64,000 nt of DNA, taken from the NCBI GenBank assembly GCA_037446115.1, contig JBBIJF010000020.1, forward strand, positions 13,247 to 77,246, read 5' to 3'. A program made the translations under genes and the position numbers. This document shows positions 8,970-17,906 of this stretch, in pieces. This DNA is from JANWXD01 sp037446115. GTDB taxonomy: Bacteria > Acidobacteriota > Terriglobia > Bryobacterales > Bryobacteraceae. Below the pieces are notes generated by a model, which saw nothing but the letters and a program-made list of their open reading frames with translations, did not search any database and was not told the DNA's origin. Position 1 is the first letter of the stretch. Each line of letters begins with the position of its first letter.

Positions 8970-9081
8970 CTGGAACCCTCCACCCAAATGCTAGTCCGAA
9001 AAGCAGCCAATTGCAAGGGGATGCTGAGCGGAGGCCCGGCGGTTGCGGATCCCCGGATCGGAGGCGCGGAACCGCTTGCGG

Positions 9082-9828
9082 CTATTTCTTTTCCGAATCC
9101 TTGCCGGGGCTGAGATGGAGCCCCTTGTGGATGGCGTAGAGGGCCAGCTCCAGGCGGTCGGAGACGCCGAGCTTGTCAAAGATGTTGTGAAGGTGATTCT
9201 TCACCGTCTGCTCGCTGATAAACATCTTCTCGGCCATCTCCTTGTTCTTATAGCCTTGCGCGACGAGGGCGACGATCTCCAGTTCGCGCTGGCTGAGCGG
9301 CGCCCGTTCCCGGACTCTGCCGCCGGCACCGGCCTCCTGCTGCGAGGCGAACTGGCGCATCACGGCGGCGGTCGTGTTGGAGTCCAGCCAGATTTCACCG
9401 GCGTGCACCTTCCGGATGCTCTTGACGATGAGTTCCGGCGAGGTCTGCTTCAGCACGATTCCGGAACAGCCGAGCTTCATCGCCTGCACGAACTCGTTCT
9501 TGTCTTCCGAAGCCGTGATCACGATGATCTTGCTTTTGTGGTTGACTCGCTGGAGGTGCTGCAGGCAGGTCAGGCCGTCCGTGCCGGGCATGCGCAGGTC
9601 CAGCAGCACCACATCCGGCTGCGTCTGCTCGATGGCCGGCACGACTGCGTTGCCGTCGGCGACTTCCGCCACCACGTCCATATCCGCTTCGAGGGCAAGG
9701 AGTCGCTTGAGGCCTTCCCGTACAATGGGGTGATCGTCCGCAATCAGGACGCGAATCTTCTGGTTCGGCGAGTCTTCGCTCAGGCCGGCGGGTTGCTCGT
9801 TCGGGACACGTTCCTCAGCTTTGCTCAT
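9082..9828 (-). CDS. NarL/FixJ-family response regulator
   Basis: 248 residues. Receiver domain at about 25-145 with DDHP acidic residues, phospho-acceptor Asp in VVLLDLRMPG and the conserved Lys in VLKQTSP. A linker leads to a LuxR-type helix-turn-helix (about 175-240: LSQRELEIVALVAQGYKNKE, then QTVKNHLHNIFDKLGV). It is a DNA-binding output regulator of a two-component system; no cognate kinase is in the window. Start 9828 is chosen because GGAG lies eight bases upstream; in-frame ATGs at 9852 and 9882 are less well placed. Confidence 0.9.
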   Translation of the reverse strand: MSKAEERVPNEQPAGLSEDSPNQKIRVLIADDHPIVREGLKRLLALEADMDVVAEVADGNAVVPAIEQTQPDVVLLDLRMPGTDGLTCLQHLQRVNHKSKIIVITASEDKNEFVQAMKLGCSGIVLKQTSPELIVKSIRKVHAGEIWLDSNTTAAVMRQFASQQEAGAGGRVRERAPLSQRELEIVALVAQGYKNKEMAEKMFISEQTVKNHLHNIFDKLGVSDRLELALYAIHKGLHLSPGKDSEKK

Positions 9829-9997
9829 GAGCGCCACTCCCGCACTTGCCATGATTGTAAATCGGCGGCAAGCGGGAGTCAACTGAGGGCGTATTCGCCT
9901 GGTTTTGCGCTTTCTTATCCGTGTAGGATCCCGGAAAGACGGCGGCCGGCCCGGCGTCTGTGCGCTCCGGCTTGTGTGCTACAATCGCCGCAACCGC

Positions 9998-11299
9998 ATG
10001 CGAACCCGCGCCGCCACGGTGTCCTGGTGCCTGTTCGATTTCGCGAATTCCTCCTACACGACCTTGATCATCACGGTGGCCTTTGCCGTCTACTTTCGCG
10101 AAGTTGTCGTCAACGCGGGCAACCTCGGGGACCAGCTCTGGGGCGCCTCCGACTTCTTCGCGATGGGCTTAGTGGCGCTGCTGTCGCCTGTGGCCGGAGC
10201 GCTTGCCGATTATTCGGGCCGCAAGAAACTGTTCCTGATCCTGACCACGCTCCAGGCTGTGCTAGCCACGGCGTTCTTGTCGCGTGTCGGGCCGGGGGAC
10301 ATTGTGCCGGCCATGATCTTATATGTGCTCGGCACGACGGGCTTCGAAGCGGGCTACGTCTTCTACAACGCCTTTCTGCCCGACGTCTCGACTCCGAAAA
10401 CCGTGGGCCGCATCTCGGGCTGGGGCTGGGCCGTCGGTTACGTGGGGGGCCTGCTCTGCCTGCTGGCCTGCCGTCCGTGGATCGCCCGGCCGCTGAAAAC
10501 GGAAGCAGGCGAGCTGGTCCCTTCGGGAATTGCAGCCTACCAGACCTCTTTTCTGATCGTCGCAGCTTTCTACCTGGTCTTTGCGCTTCCCGCTTTCGTG
10601 TTTCTGCCCGAGTCCCGCGCGCAGGCGGGCGGCTCCTCCCTGCGCGGCTATGCGGTTGCGGGATTCCGGCGGGTCTGCGAGACGCTTTCGCGCCTCCGGC
10701 ATTATAAAGACGCCGCGAAATTCATCCTGGCTTCGCTGTTTTTCACCGACGGCATCAACACCGTGGTCAAATTCGCCGCCATCTACGCAACGACGACGAT
10801 GGGCTTCACCAATGCCGAAATGATCTGGCTGTTTCTGGTACTCAACGTCGTCGCCTTCCCCGGCGCCCTCGTGGCGGGCTATGTCGCCGACTGGATCGGC
10901 GGGCGGCGCACCGTGATCCTGACGCTCCTTTTGTGGGTGGCGGTCGTGGTGACGGCGTTTCTGGCCAGGACGAAGACCGTCTTTTGGGCGATGGCCCTCG
11001 GCGCCGCCCTCGGCATGGGCAGCACTCAGGCGGTGGGGCGGTCCTTCATGGCCCAGATTACGCCGCCGTCGCGCGAATCGGAGTTCTTCGGGTTTTACGT
11101 GCTCTCCGGCAAGCTCGCCTCCATCTTCGGGCCGCTGCTGTTCGGTTCTCTGTCCCACTGGACCGGAAGCCAGCGCATCGCCGTGATCTCTCTTTTGCCC
11201 TTCTTCCTGGCCGGCATCCTGCTGATGCTGCGGATTGACGAGGCACGGGCGCGCGCCGCCGCAGGGCGCGACCATGCCTCCGTGCCGCTGCCGGCGTGA
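9998..11299 (+). CDS. MFS transporter, UMF1/Atg22-like family
   Basis: 433 residues with about twelve hydrophobic segments. The N-terminus WCLFDFANSSYTTLIITVAFAVYF and the loop GALADYSGRKK are characteristic of the UMF1 branch of the major facilitator superfamily, relatives of the yeast vacuolar amino-acid exporter Atg22. Bacterial substrates are not established. ATG 9998 begins at the conserved N-terminus. It lies 24 bases upstream of the acyl ligase-acyltransferase gene, so the two may be co-transcribed. Confidence 0.82.
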   Translation: MRTRAATVSWCLFDFANSSYTTLIITVAFAVYFREVVVNAGNLGDQLWGASDFFAMGLVALLSPVAGALADYSGRKKLFLILTTLQAVLATAFLSRVGPGDIVPAMILYVLGTTGFEAGYVFYNAFLPDVSTPKTVGRISGWGWAVGYVGGLLCLLACRPWIARPLKTEAGELVPSGIAAYQTSFLIVAAFYLVFALPAFVFLPESRAQAGGSSLRGYAVAGFRRVCETLSRLRHYKDAAKFILASLFFTDGINTVVKFAAIYATTTMGFTNAEMIWLFLVLNVVAFPGALVAGYVADWIGGRRTVILTLLLWVAVVVTAFLARTKTVFWAMALGAALGMGSTQAVGRSFMAQITPPSRESEFFGFYVLSGKLASIFGPLLFGSLSHWTGSQRIAVISLLPFFLAGILLMLRIDEARARAAAGRDHASVPLPA

Positions 11300-11323
11300 T
11301 ATCTTGCTAGCAGCGCGGGGCCC

Positions 11324-13972
11324 ATGACCCTGGATTTTTTCCGACAGTTCCACGAGATCGTGGCGCGGCGTCCCGACCGGGCCGCACTGCAGCTCATCGC
11401 GGACTCGGGGCGGGAATCGTTCTCCTACCGCCGCATCGCCGAAGAAACCGCCAAGCTCAGTGTGTTTTTCCAGACCGCAGGCATCCGCCCCGGCGACGCG
11501 GTGGGCATCTTGATGGAAAATCACCCTCGCTGGGGTATTGCGTTCCTGGCGGCACAGAGCGCGGGCGCAGTGGTCGTGCCGCTCGACATCCTTCACGATC
11601 CGGCCACGCTGGCGCGGCTCATCGGGCACGCCGGCTGCAAGCTGGTCGTCGTCTCGGGCCGTTTGCTGCCGGCCTGGCGTGAGATCCGCGGCCGGCTCTC
11701 GGCTGCGCCCGCGGCGGTGGTGACGGGCGGCGCCGAGGACGGGCTGCCGGACTGGGACGATATCCTGGCGCACACGGCCCCGTGCCCGGCCCTCCCCCTG
11801 GTCCCCCGGAGCTTCGATGACGAGCTCGTCATTCTCTACACGAGCGGCACCACCGGCACGCCTAAAGGCGTCGTGCTGACGCAGCGCAACGTCTATCGCA
11901 ACGTGGTCGAAATCCTGCGGGTGATTCACGCCGATGAAGACGACCACATGCTCTCGGTGCTGCCGCTCTACCACGTGCTCGCGCTGATGACCAACTTCAT
12001 CATCCCGCTCTATGTGGGCGGGCGCGTGACCTATCTGCAGTCCCTGGACGCCCAGCGCATCCTGAAGACGTTTCGCGAAGAGGGGATCACCATCTTCGTG
12101 TGCGTGCCGCAGTTCTACTACCTGATGCAGCGCCGCATCCTGGAGGAAGTGGCCCGCCAGGGCATGCTGAAGCGCTTTCTGTTCCGGCGGCTGCTGGCGC
12201 TGTCCCGCTTCGGCGCCGAGCGGCTGGGGCTCCATCTCGGCCGCTGGTTGTTCCGTCCGGTTCACGAGCGCTTCGGGCCGCGCTTTCGCCTGATGTGCGT
12301 AGGCGGGGCGCGCTTCGACCCAGCCGTGGCCCGTTGGTTCCGTGATCTCGGCTTCCGCCTCGTCCAGGGCTACGGCCTCACGGAAACCGCCGCGCTGGTC
12401 ACGGTAGCCTCGCCGGAACCGCATATGGTCGGCTCTGTGGGCCGCCCGCTGGCGCACACCGAGGTGCGCATTGATTCCCCCGGTGAGGACGGAATCGGCG
12501 AGGTCCTCATTCGCGGGGAAAACGTCATGAAGGGCTACCTGAACAACCCGGAGGCCACGGCCGCGGCCATCCGCGACGGCTGGTTGCACTCGGGCGATCT
12601 CGGCTACCTGGACCGGCACGGCTGCCTGCATATCACGGGGCGGAAGAAAGAAGTGGTCGTGCTCAGCTCGGGCAAGAACATTTATCCGGAAGAGGTCGAG
12701 CAGTTTTACCTGACTCACTGCCCGCAGATCCGGGAGCTGGCCGTAATCGGGATTCCCGAGGACTCCGGGACGGGCGAGCGCCTGCACGCCGTCATCGTGC
12801 CGGACTTCGATCATCTGAAGGCGCAGCAGATCGTGAACGCCTACGATGCCGTCCGCTGGCAGATGGAGACCGTTTCACAGCGACTCCCCTCCTACAAGCG
12901 CGTAACCAGTTTCGAGATTCGTACCGAGCCGCTGCCGCGGACCACCACACGGAAGCTGAAGCGTTTCGAACTCGAGCGGGAAGTGCGCGAGCGCAAACCG
13001 GCCCGCACGCAGGCTGCTCCCACGGCAAGCGAGCCCGAGACACCAACGGAAGCCGCGCTTTTCCAGTTGATCCGCGGCATGAAGGGAGACTGTGCGATCC
13101 ACCGCTCGATGAACCTGGAGCTGGATCTCGGCTTCACGTCGCTCGAGCGCGTAGAGCTGGTGAGCAGCGTCCAGGAAGCGTTCGGTGTGTGCTTGACGGA
13201 GGCGGAGCTCGCGGAAATTTTCACGGTAGGCGATCTGCTGGCGGCCATCGAACGGCGCCAGGCGGGCCCCGGGCCTGCGGAGACGCGCGTGACCTGGCGC
13301 GAGATTCTGGCAAGTCCGCTCAGCGCCGACGACGCCCGTCAGCTCCATGCGGTGCTGAAGCGCCGGCTGTGGTTCGAGCCGGTGTATCAGTGCCTGGCTT
13401 GGTCGGGCCGGATCCTGGGATGGCTGCTGCTCCGCGCCCGATACCGCGGCCTGGAGCACTTGCCCCGGGAGTACCCCTTTCTGCTCTGCCCGAACCACCT
13501 GAGCTTCGTGGATCCGTTTCTGGTGGCATGCGGGTTGCCGCCGCGCTTGCTGCGCCGGTTGTTCTTTCTGGCGGCGAGCGAATTTTTCGCGTCGCCGGTC
13601 GTGGCCTGGCTCGGGCGGCTGGCCAAGATCATCCCTGTCAGTCCGGACCGGGAGCTGCGCCGTTCGCTGCGTCTGGCCGCCGAGGGGCTGCGGCGGGGCC
13701 TGGTGTTGTGCGTGTTTCCGGAGGGCGAACGCTCGATTGACGGGACTCTCAAGACGTTTCGCAAGGGGCCGGCGATCCTGGCCGTGGAGTTAGGCGTACC
13801 GGCCGTGCCGGTGGCGATACGGGGGACTTACGAGGTCTGGCGCCGGGGCTCCAACCAGATCCGCCTCCACCCCGTCAGCGTCACGTTCGGCCCGCCGCTG
13901 ACTCCCGCCCCGGGCGAGTCCTACGAGGCCTTCAACGCCCGCCTCACCCAAGCCGTCTCCTCCCTCCTATAA
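11324..13972 (+). CDS. Three-domain protein: acyl-AMP ligase + acyl carrier + PlsC acyltransferase (Aas-like, reversed order)
   Basis: 882 residues. Residues 1-555 are an AMP-binding fatty-acid ligase (P-loop YTSGTTGTPKG near 170; GYGLTE; HSGDLGYLD; GRKKEVVVLSSGKNIYPEEVE). Residues about 575-655 form an acyl-carrier domain with LDLGFTSLERVEL, Ser606 being the expected phosphopantetheine site. Residues about 705-882 are a PlsC-type 1-acylglycerophosphate acyltransferase with NHLSFVD (H725, D730; HX4D) and FPEGERS. It could activate a free fatty acid, hold it on its own carrier and transfer it to a lysophospholipid, a salvage role like E. coli Aas. In Aas the acyltransferase is N-terminal and the carrier is a separate ACP. 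The stop codon lies inside the first unit of a palindromic repeat. Confidence 0.9.
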   Translation: MTLDFFRQFHEIVARRPDRAALQLIADSGRESFSYRRIAEETAKLSVFFQTAGIRPGDAVGILMENHPRWGIAFLAAQSAGAVVVPLDILHDPATLARLIGHAGCKLVVVSGRLLPAWREIRGRLSAAPAAVVTGGAEDGLPDWDDILAHTAPCPALPLVPRSFDDELVILYTSGTTGTPKGVVLTQRNVYRNVVEILRVIHADEDDHMLSVLPLYHVLALMTNFIIPLYVGGRVTYLQSLDAQRILKTFREEGITIFVCVPQFYYLMQRRILEEVARQGMLKRFLFRRLLALSRFGAERLGLHLGRWLFRPVHERFGPRFRLMCVGGARFDPAVARWFRDLGFRLVQGYGLTETAALVTVASPEPHMVGSVGRPLAHTEVRIDSPGEDGIGEVLIRGENVMKGYLNNPEATAAAIRDGWLHSGDLGYLDRHGCLHITGRKKEVVVLSSGKNIYPEEVEQFYLTHCPQIRELAVIGIPEDSGTGERLHAVIVPDFDHLKAQQIVNAYDAVRWQMETVSQRLPSYKRVTSFEIRTEPLPRTTTRKLKRFELEREVRERKPARTQAAPTASEPETPTEAALFQLIRGMKGDCAIHRSMNLELDLGFTSLERVELVSSVQEAFGVCLTEAELAEIFTVGDLLAAIERRQAGPGPAETRVTWREILASPLSADDARQLHAVLKRRLWFEPVYQCLAWSGRILGWLLLRARYRGLEHLPREYPFLLCPNHLSFVDPFLVACGLPPRLLRRLFFLAASEFFASPVVAWLGRLAKIIPVSPDRELRRSLRLAAEGLRRGLVLCVFPEGERSIDGTLKTFRKGPAILAVELGVPAVPVAIRGTYEVWRRGSNQIRLHPVSVTFGPPLTPAPGESYEAFNARLTQAVSSLL

Positions 13973-14098
13973 ATCCGTCTATAAATCCGTCAGCCTGGTA
14001 TGGCACCTTTTTTAAAAATGGGGACATACCAGGCTGACGGATTTTCGGGGACGGATTTTCGGGGGGGAAAATGGGGGCACACCAGGCTGACAGATTTT
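13969..14098. repeat. Palindromic REP-like repeat cluster in a convergent gap
   Basis: The whole gap between two convergent genes is repeat. Units ATAAATCCGTCT (13969-13980) and ATAAATCCGTCA (13981-13992) are tandem. A perfect 20-bp inverted repeat has arms at 13983-14002 and 14025-14044 (arm core CCGTCAGCCTGGTATG) with a 22-base loop. ACGGATTTTCGGGG occurs twice in tandem (14037-14050, 14051-14064). The right half recurs in degenerate form at 14068-14098 (core ACCAGGCTGACAGATTTT). The hairpin could act as a two-way terminator; no transposase lies beside it. Confidence 0.8.
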
Positions 14099-14896
14099 TC
14101 AGAGTTTGCGCAGGAGGGCTTTCCAGCGCTCCCAGGCCTGCTGCCGGGCGGTGCGGTTGGCTTCGGCGGCGTCGGGGGCCTCGCCGGAGCGCATAAAGCC
14201 GTGCCCGGCGCCCTCGTAGATGACGTAGTCGAACGTCTTGCCTGCGGCCTTCATGAGTTCCTCGGACTTTGCAATCGTGGCGTTGACGCGCGCGTCATTG
14301 CCTCCGTAGAACCCGTAGACGGGGCACCGGATCCGGCCGATCGGCTCTGCCTCCTGCGGGCCCGTGCCGTAAAACACAAACGCCGCCGCCAGGTCCGCCC
14401 GGTTCGTCGCAAAGCGAAAGGACTGGCTGCCGCCCCAGCAGAAACCCGCGACCGCCACTTTGCCGCTGGACGCCGGCAGTTTGGCCACGTAATCCACCAC
14501 GGCGTTCAGGTCGGCGGTGATCTGCTCCGGGGGCAGCTTGGAGATCGCCTCCCGGACGCCGTCCACGCTCGGAAACGCACTCGTGCGTCCTCCGCCCGGC
14601 CCCATGCCGGAAAGCAGATCCGGAGCAATGGCGATGTAGCCCGCCTCGGCGAGCTGATCCGCCACGCTCCGCACCCAGTCGGTGAGCCCCATAATCTCGT
14701 GAATGACCACGACCGCCGGCGCCTTGTCCTTGCGTTCGGGGAAGACGAGGAACGCCTCTACGGCGCGGTCCCCATACTTCACCGTGACCCATTCCTGATG
14801 GCGCGGCGATTTCTCCAGCCGCTGGCGCGCCCAATCCTGCCCCCGCACCGCACCGGCCAAAGCAAGCACGGCCATCCCAAAGACGATCTTCCTCAT
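14099..14896 (-). CDS. Exported dienelactone hydrolase family protein
   Basis: 265 residues, starting at ATG 14896 with GGAGG upstream. A signal peptide (about 1-19) precedes an alpha/beta hydrolase of the dienelactone hydrolase family. The Cys-Asp-His triad is visible: Cys in GFCWGG, Asp in GGNDARV and His in GAGHGF. DLH-family enzymes hydrolyse lactones and other esters; the natural substrate of secreted family members in soil bacteria is mostly unknown. It is convergent with the ligase-acyltransferase gene across the palindromic repeat. Confidence 0.85.
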   Translation of the reverse strand: MRKIVFGMAVLALAGAVRGQDWARQRLEKSPRHQEWVTVKYGDRAVEAFLVFPERKDKAPAVVVIHEIMGLTDWVRSVADQLAEAGYIAIAPDLLSGMGPGGGRTSAFPSVDGVREAISKLPPEQITADLNAVVDYVAKLPASSGKVAVAGFCWGGSQSFRFATNRADLAAAFVFYGTGPQEAEPIGRIRCPVYGFYGGNDARVNATIAKSEELMKAAGKTFDYVIYEGAGHGFMRSGEAPDAAEANRTARQQAWERWKALLRKL

Positions 14897-15013
14897 CGCA
14901 ACCTCCACAGGGTGATTCCCAGACAAGGCACAGTGTATCATCAGCCGGAGGGTGGTCCGCCCGCCCTGCACGATACGGCCGTGGCCGCGCCGCCACGCTC
15001 TTGCTACGCCGCA

Positions 15014-15790
15014 CTACTTCCCCGCCCAGCAGGGGGCCCGTTTCTCCAGAAACGCCGCGATCCCCTCCTGGGCATCGGCGGTCAGAGAGTTCATCGTCAT
15101 AACTTCCTTGGCGTAGGCGTAGGCTTTCGCCTGATCCAGATCCGCCTGGGCGTAAAAAGCCTGTTTGCCCAGAGCGACGGTCAGCGAACTGGAAGCTGCG
15201 ATCTTGTCCGCCAGCTTCCGCGTTTCGCTACGCAATTCCGCTGCGGGGACGACGCGGTTGACGAGCCCCCATTCGGCCGCCGTGTGAGCGTCAATCATCT
15301 CTCCGGTCAACAGCATCTCCATCGCCCGCTTGCGCCCGATGGCCCGCGTCAAAGCGACCATGGGAGTGGTACAGAACAGGCCGATGCGCACGCCGGGGGT
15401 TGCAAACGCCGCCTCTTCGCTGGCTACGGCCAGATCGCAGCTGGCCACCAGCTGGCATCCGGCCGCCGTCGCGATGCCCTGCACCTCCGCGATGACGGGT
15501 TGGGGGATGGACTGGATCTTGGTCATCAGCTCGGTACAGGCGTCGAAGATCCGCCGGTAGTCGTTCACGGAGCGGCCCGTCATCTCGCTCAGGTCGTGGC
15601 CGGAACAGTACACCTTTCCCGCCGCCGCCAGAATGACGGCGCGCACGGACGCATCGTCCCCGATCCTGTCCAGGCACTCGGTGAGTTCCCGCATCAGCGC
15701 CAGTGAAAGGGCGTTGCGGCGCTGCGGCCGGTTCAAGGTGACGATCGCGATCGAGTTTTCCAACTCAACGATGAGGTTTTCGTAGTTCAT
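15014..15790 (-). CDS. Enoyl-CoA hydratase/isomerase-like protein without the usual catalytic glutamates
   Basis: 258 residues of crotonase fold. The N-terminal VTLNRPQRRNALSLALM and the oxyanion-hole segment GIATAAGCQLVASCDLAVAS are clear. In classic hydratases the two catalytic Glu sit in GGGCELA and QPEIxLG. Here the aligned positions read GCQLVA (Gln) and TPGVRIG (Gly), so ordinary water addition looks unlikely. The sequence resembles the ECHDC3 group of crotonase-fold proteins, whose reaction is not settled. It may therefore act as an isomerase, thioesterase or binding protein; this is inference by motif comparison. Confidence 0.85.
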   Translation of the reverse strand: MNYENLIVELENSIAIVTLNRPQRRNALSLALMRELTECLDRIGDDASVRAVILAAAGKVYCSGHDLSEMTGRSVNDYRRIFDACTELMTKIQSIPQPVIAEVQGIATAAGCQLVASCDLAVASEEAAFATPGVRIGLFCTTPMVALTRAIGRKRAMEMLLTGEMIDAHTAAEWGLVNRVVPAAELRSETRKLADKIAASSSLTVALGKQAFYAQADLDQAKAYAYAKEVMTMNSLTADAQEGIAAFLEKRAPCWAGK

Positions 15791-15940
15791 GGCTGCCCCC
15801 GGAGGCCTGGTTCCATTATCGCGCTGCGGCGCCGGGCACAGCGTTCCCCGCGACTTTGGACACGGTCGGACGGCCGGTGGCGTTGCTTTCTTTAAGCACG
15901 CTGGCTACGTGGACTGGCACGGCGCGCGGTGGCTGGCGGC

Positions 15941-16434
15941 TCATCGTCCGAACACATACCCCACGCTTGCCCCGACGCGGAGGAACGGCTCCCAGCCCAA
16001 GCGAATTTCCGGCGCCACGTACACCCTTGGGTTTACGAAGATCTTTACGCCGAGGCCTCCCTGAAGACTCCAGCCCGTCGCGCTCACATTCCCAGCGTGG
16101 TGGCGAAGCAAACCGAAGCCGAAGATGGCATAGGCCGTACGGCGCCCTGTGAACGCAAGTTGACTGCCAGTGAGGGCAACAGGATCAAGTCATAGTCCCA
16201 GGAGCCCCGCGCGTAGAGGAACTTCGGGGCAAACGACCAGCTCCGGCTGAAGTACAGGTGCGGTCCGAAGCCGACGACGGCGTGTGGAACATCGCACCAA
16301 GACTCGTCCACGAAGCAACCGAGACCCGCCCAAGCACGCAGCTCATGAGGCGGCCGCTGGGCTTGGAGGGTCACCCGGTGCCCGCCGAGCAGGACGCCGG
16401 CCAGCGCCGCTGCGCGCACCCATCTGGCGATCAC
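15941..16434 (-). pseudogene. Outer-membrane beta-barrel-like protein interrupted by a frameshift
   Basis: From a GTG at 16434 (AAGGAG nine bases upstream) a frame runs through a signal peptide (VRAAALAGVLLGG) into beta-rich sequence up to LLPSLAVNLR. At 16152-16155 the coding sense moves to another frame and continues FTGRRTAYAIFGFGLLRHH, then amphipathic strands, ending VGASVGYVFGR at the stop at 15941. A single missing T in CGTTC would restore about 164 residues of small outer-membrane barrel, with aromatic strand ends and a terminal aromatic-x-aromatic-like motif. It is either a real pseudogene or a sequencing error in a short homopolymer. Without the shift, translation stops at 16084. 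Confidence 0.72.
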
Positions 16435-16468
16435 CTCCCCAGTCTCCTTTGGTACCGCAGGGAGCCGC

Positions 16469-17785
16469 TCATGCCGGACGGACGGGCGCCACCTTGGGCT
16501 CGAAGCCCGCCTTGGCCAGAATCCAGTAGACAATGAACCCCGCCACGTAGCTGTACACCGAGGCAGGCTGCAGGTACATCTTCGTCGTCTCGGCCAGCGG
16601 CAGGAACGGCAGGATTCCGATGAGGAAACCCACCGCCCAGGCTCCGTAGCCGGCAAGGTTCACGCCCTCCCGCGGCCCGGCCCAACGGCGCCCCGAGAGC
16701 AGGTAGTCGGCCGTCATGGCTCCGCAGATGGGCCCGAAAGAGGCGCCGACGATGGTGAACAATCCGATCAGGTCCGCCGCCGCACCGGTGATGGCCAGAA
16801 TCAGCGCGACCGTCGCTCCGACCATCGTCGAGATCAAACGGGGCACAGCAGGAATCATGGTGGCGAAACTGTTTCCGGCGATGAAGGCGCAAAAGCATGC
16901 CGGCGGCACCGAGGCAATGGCGAACAGGAAAAACATCGCCGTGGCCACAAACCCGCCGATGCCCGCAATCACCGCGTCGTAGCTGTAGCCCTCGATGCCG
17001 TACAGCCCTCGGGCCCCCGCGACCGAAAGCAGCGGTAGTCCGCCCGCCACCAGGATCGCCAGCGCGATGCCGACTTTGCCGCCCATTTCCACATCCCGCT
17101 CGTTGCGGCTGTTCATGCCGAAGTCGGCGCCGGCCGCTCCTGCCGTGGCAAAGAAACCCACCACCGCGTGGACGAGCAGCGTGAATCCCACAAACGGCGC
17201 CGGATCGGTAACCACGTGTCTTTCCAGGCCCCCTGCCGTGCGGTAGAACGCGAACAGGATCATGAGCAGGGGGATCAGGTTCAGATACAGGGCGAACCGC
17301 GCCACGTACTGAATTCCCTTGACCCCCACATAGGCCATTGTGTAGCCCCACAGCACCGCCGTGAGGGCGAACGGCAGTGTGGCGGGCCCGGCGTCTGCCT
17401 TCAGTCCCTTCAGAATGAAATCGGTGGAGACAAAGGTGTTCACGGAAAACCATCCGATCTGCAGCAGCCCCATCAGCAGGCCCGGCATGAGGTAACCGCC
17501 GCGCGTCCCGAATGTCGAACTGCCGACCACGTAAAGCGGGTAACCCGTCTGCATGCCGAGCATGGCCGGAACGCGATAAAACAGCCCGTAGCTGATGACG
17601 CCGGCCACGGCCAGCGCGATCAAGCAGAGCCCCAGACCGGCGCGGTTGATCGTGCCCTCGGCAAGTTTCATGTAAAAGACCACCCAAAGGAAGACGCCGG
17701 CATAACTGGGCGCGGTATTGACGTACCAGGGCGCGCGACGAGAGGGGGGATTCGGCGCCGTTTTTGCGATATAGTCAGGCAGCAT
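16469..17785 (-). CDS. NCS1-family nucleobase/cation symporter (CodB-like)
   Basis: 438 residues, about twelve membrane spans. The sequence fits the NCS1 family of purine, pyrimidine and thiamine-precursor permeases: YPLYVVGSSTFGTRGGYLMPGLLMGLLQIGWFSVN near spans 2-3 and FTIVGASFGPICGAMTADYLLSGRR late in the protein, where GPxxGxxxxDY is typical. It would import a nucleobase or hydantoin-like compound with a cation across the inner membrane. Substrate cannot be assigned. The frameshifted barrel gene starts 35 bases downstream on the same strand; the Nramp-like gene is divergent. Confidence 0.82.
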   Translation of the reverse strand: MLPDYIAKTAPNPPSRRAPWYVNTAPSYAGVFLWVVFYMKLAEGTINRAGLGLCLIALAVAGVISYGLFYRVPAMLGMQTGYPLYVVGSSTFGTRGGYLMPGLLMGLLQIGWFSVNTFVSTDFILKGLKADAGPATLPFALTAVLWGYTMAYVGVKGIQYVARFALYLNLIPLLMILFAFYRTAGGLERHVVTDPAPFVGFTLLVHAVVGFFATAGAAGADFGMNSRNERDVEMGGKVGIALAILVAGGLPLLSVAGARGLYGIEGYSYDAVIAGIGGFVATAMFFLFAIASVPPACFCAFIAGNSFATMIPAVPRLISTMVGATVALILAITGAAADLIGLFTIVGASFGPICGAMTADYLLSGRRWAGPREGVNLAGYGAWAVGFLIGILPFLPLAETTKMYLQPASVYSYVAGFIVYWILAKAGFEPKVAPVRPA

Positions 17786-17906
17786 ACGGACTCCTTTCCC
17801 GAGCGCCTCGGGGCGCCTCAGTATACTACGGCGGCGAGCGTTGCAAGCGCCGCCCTGCTGGCAATGCCGTCACAGCCCGCGGGATTCCTCTGTTACCCTT
17901 GCCCTG

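Noticed and set aside
10319..12814. 831-codon open frame antisense to the MFS and ligase genes
   Set aside because: It is a product of high GC and codon bias; composition is rich in His, Arg, Gln and Asp with no domain, and the sense genes are unmistakable.
13969..14098. CRISPR array or insertion sequence at the repeat cluster
   Set aside because: Units are not evenly spaced with unique spacers, and there is no transposase frame or target duplication; it is palindromic REP-like DNA.
14000..15706. 568-codon plus-strand frame across the hydrolase and enoyl-CoA hydratase-like genes
   Set aside because: Antisense shadow that begins inside the palindromic repeat; the minus-strand genes have full motifs.
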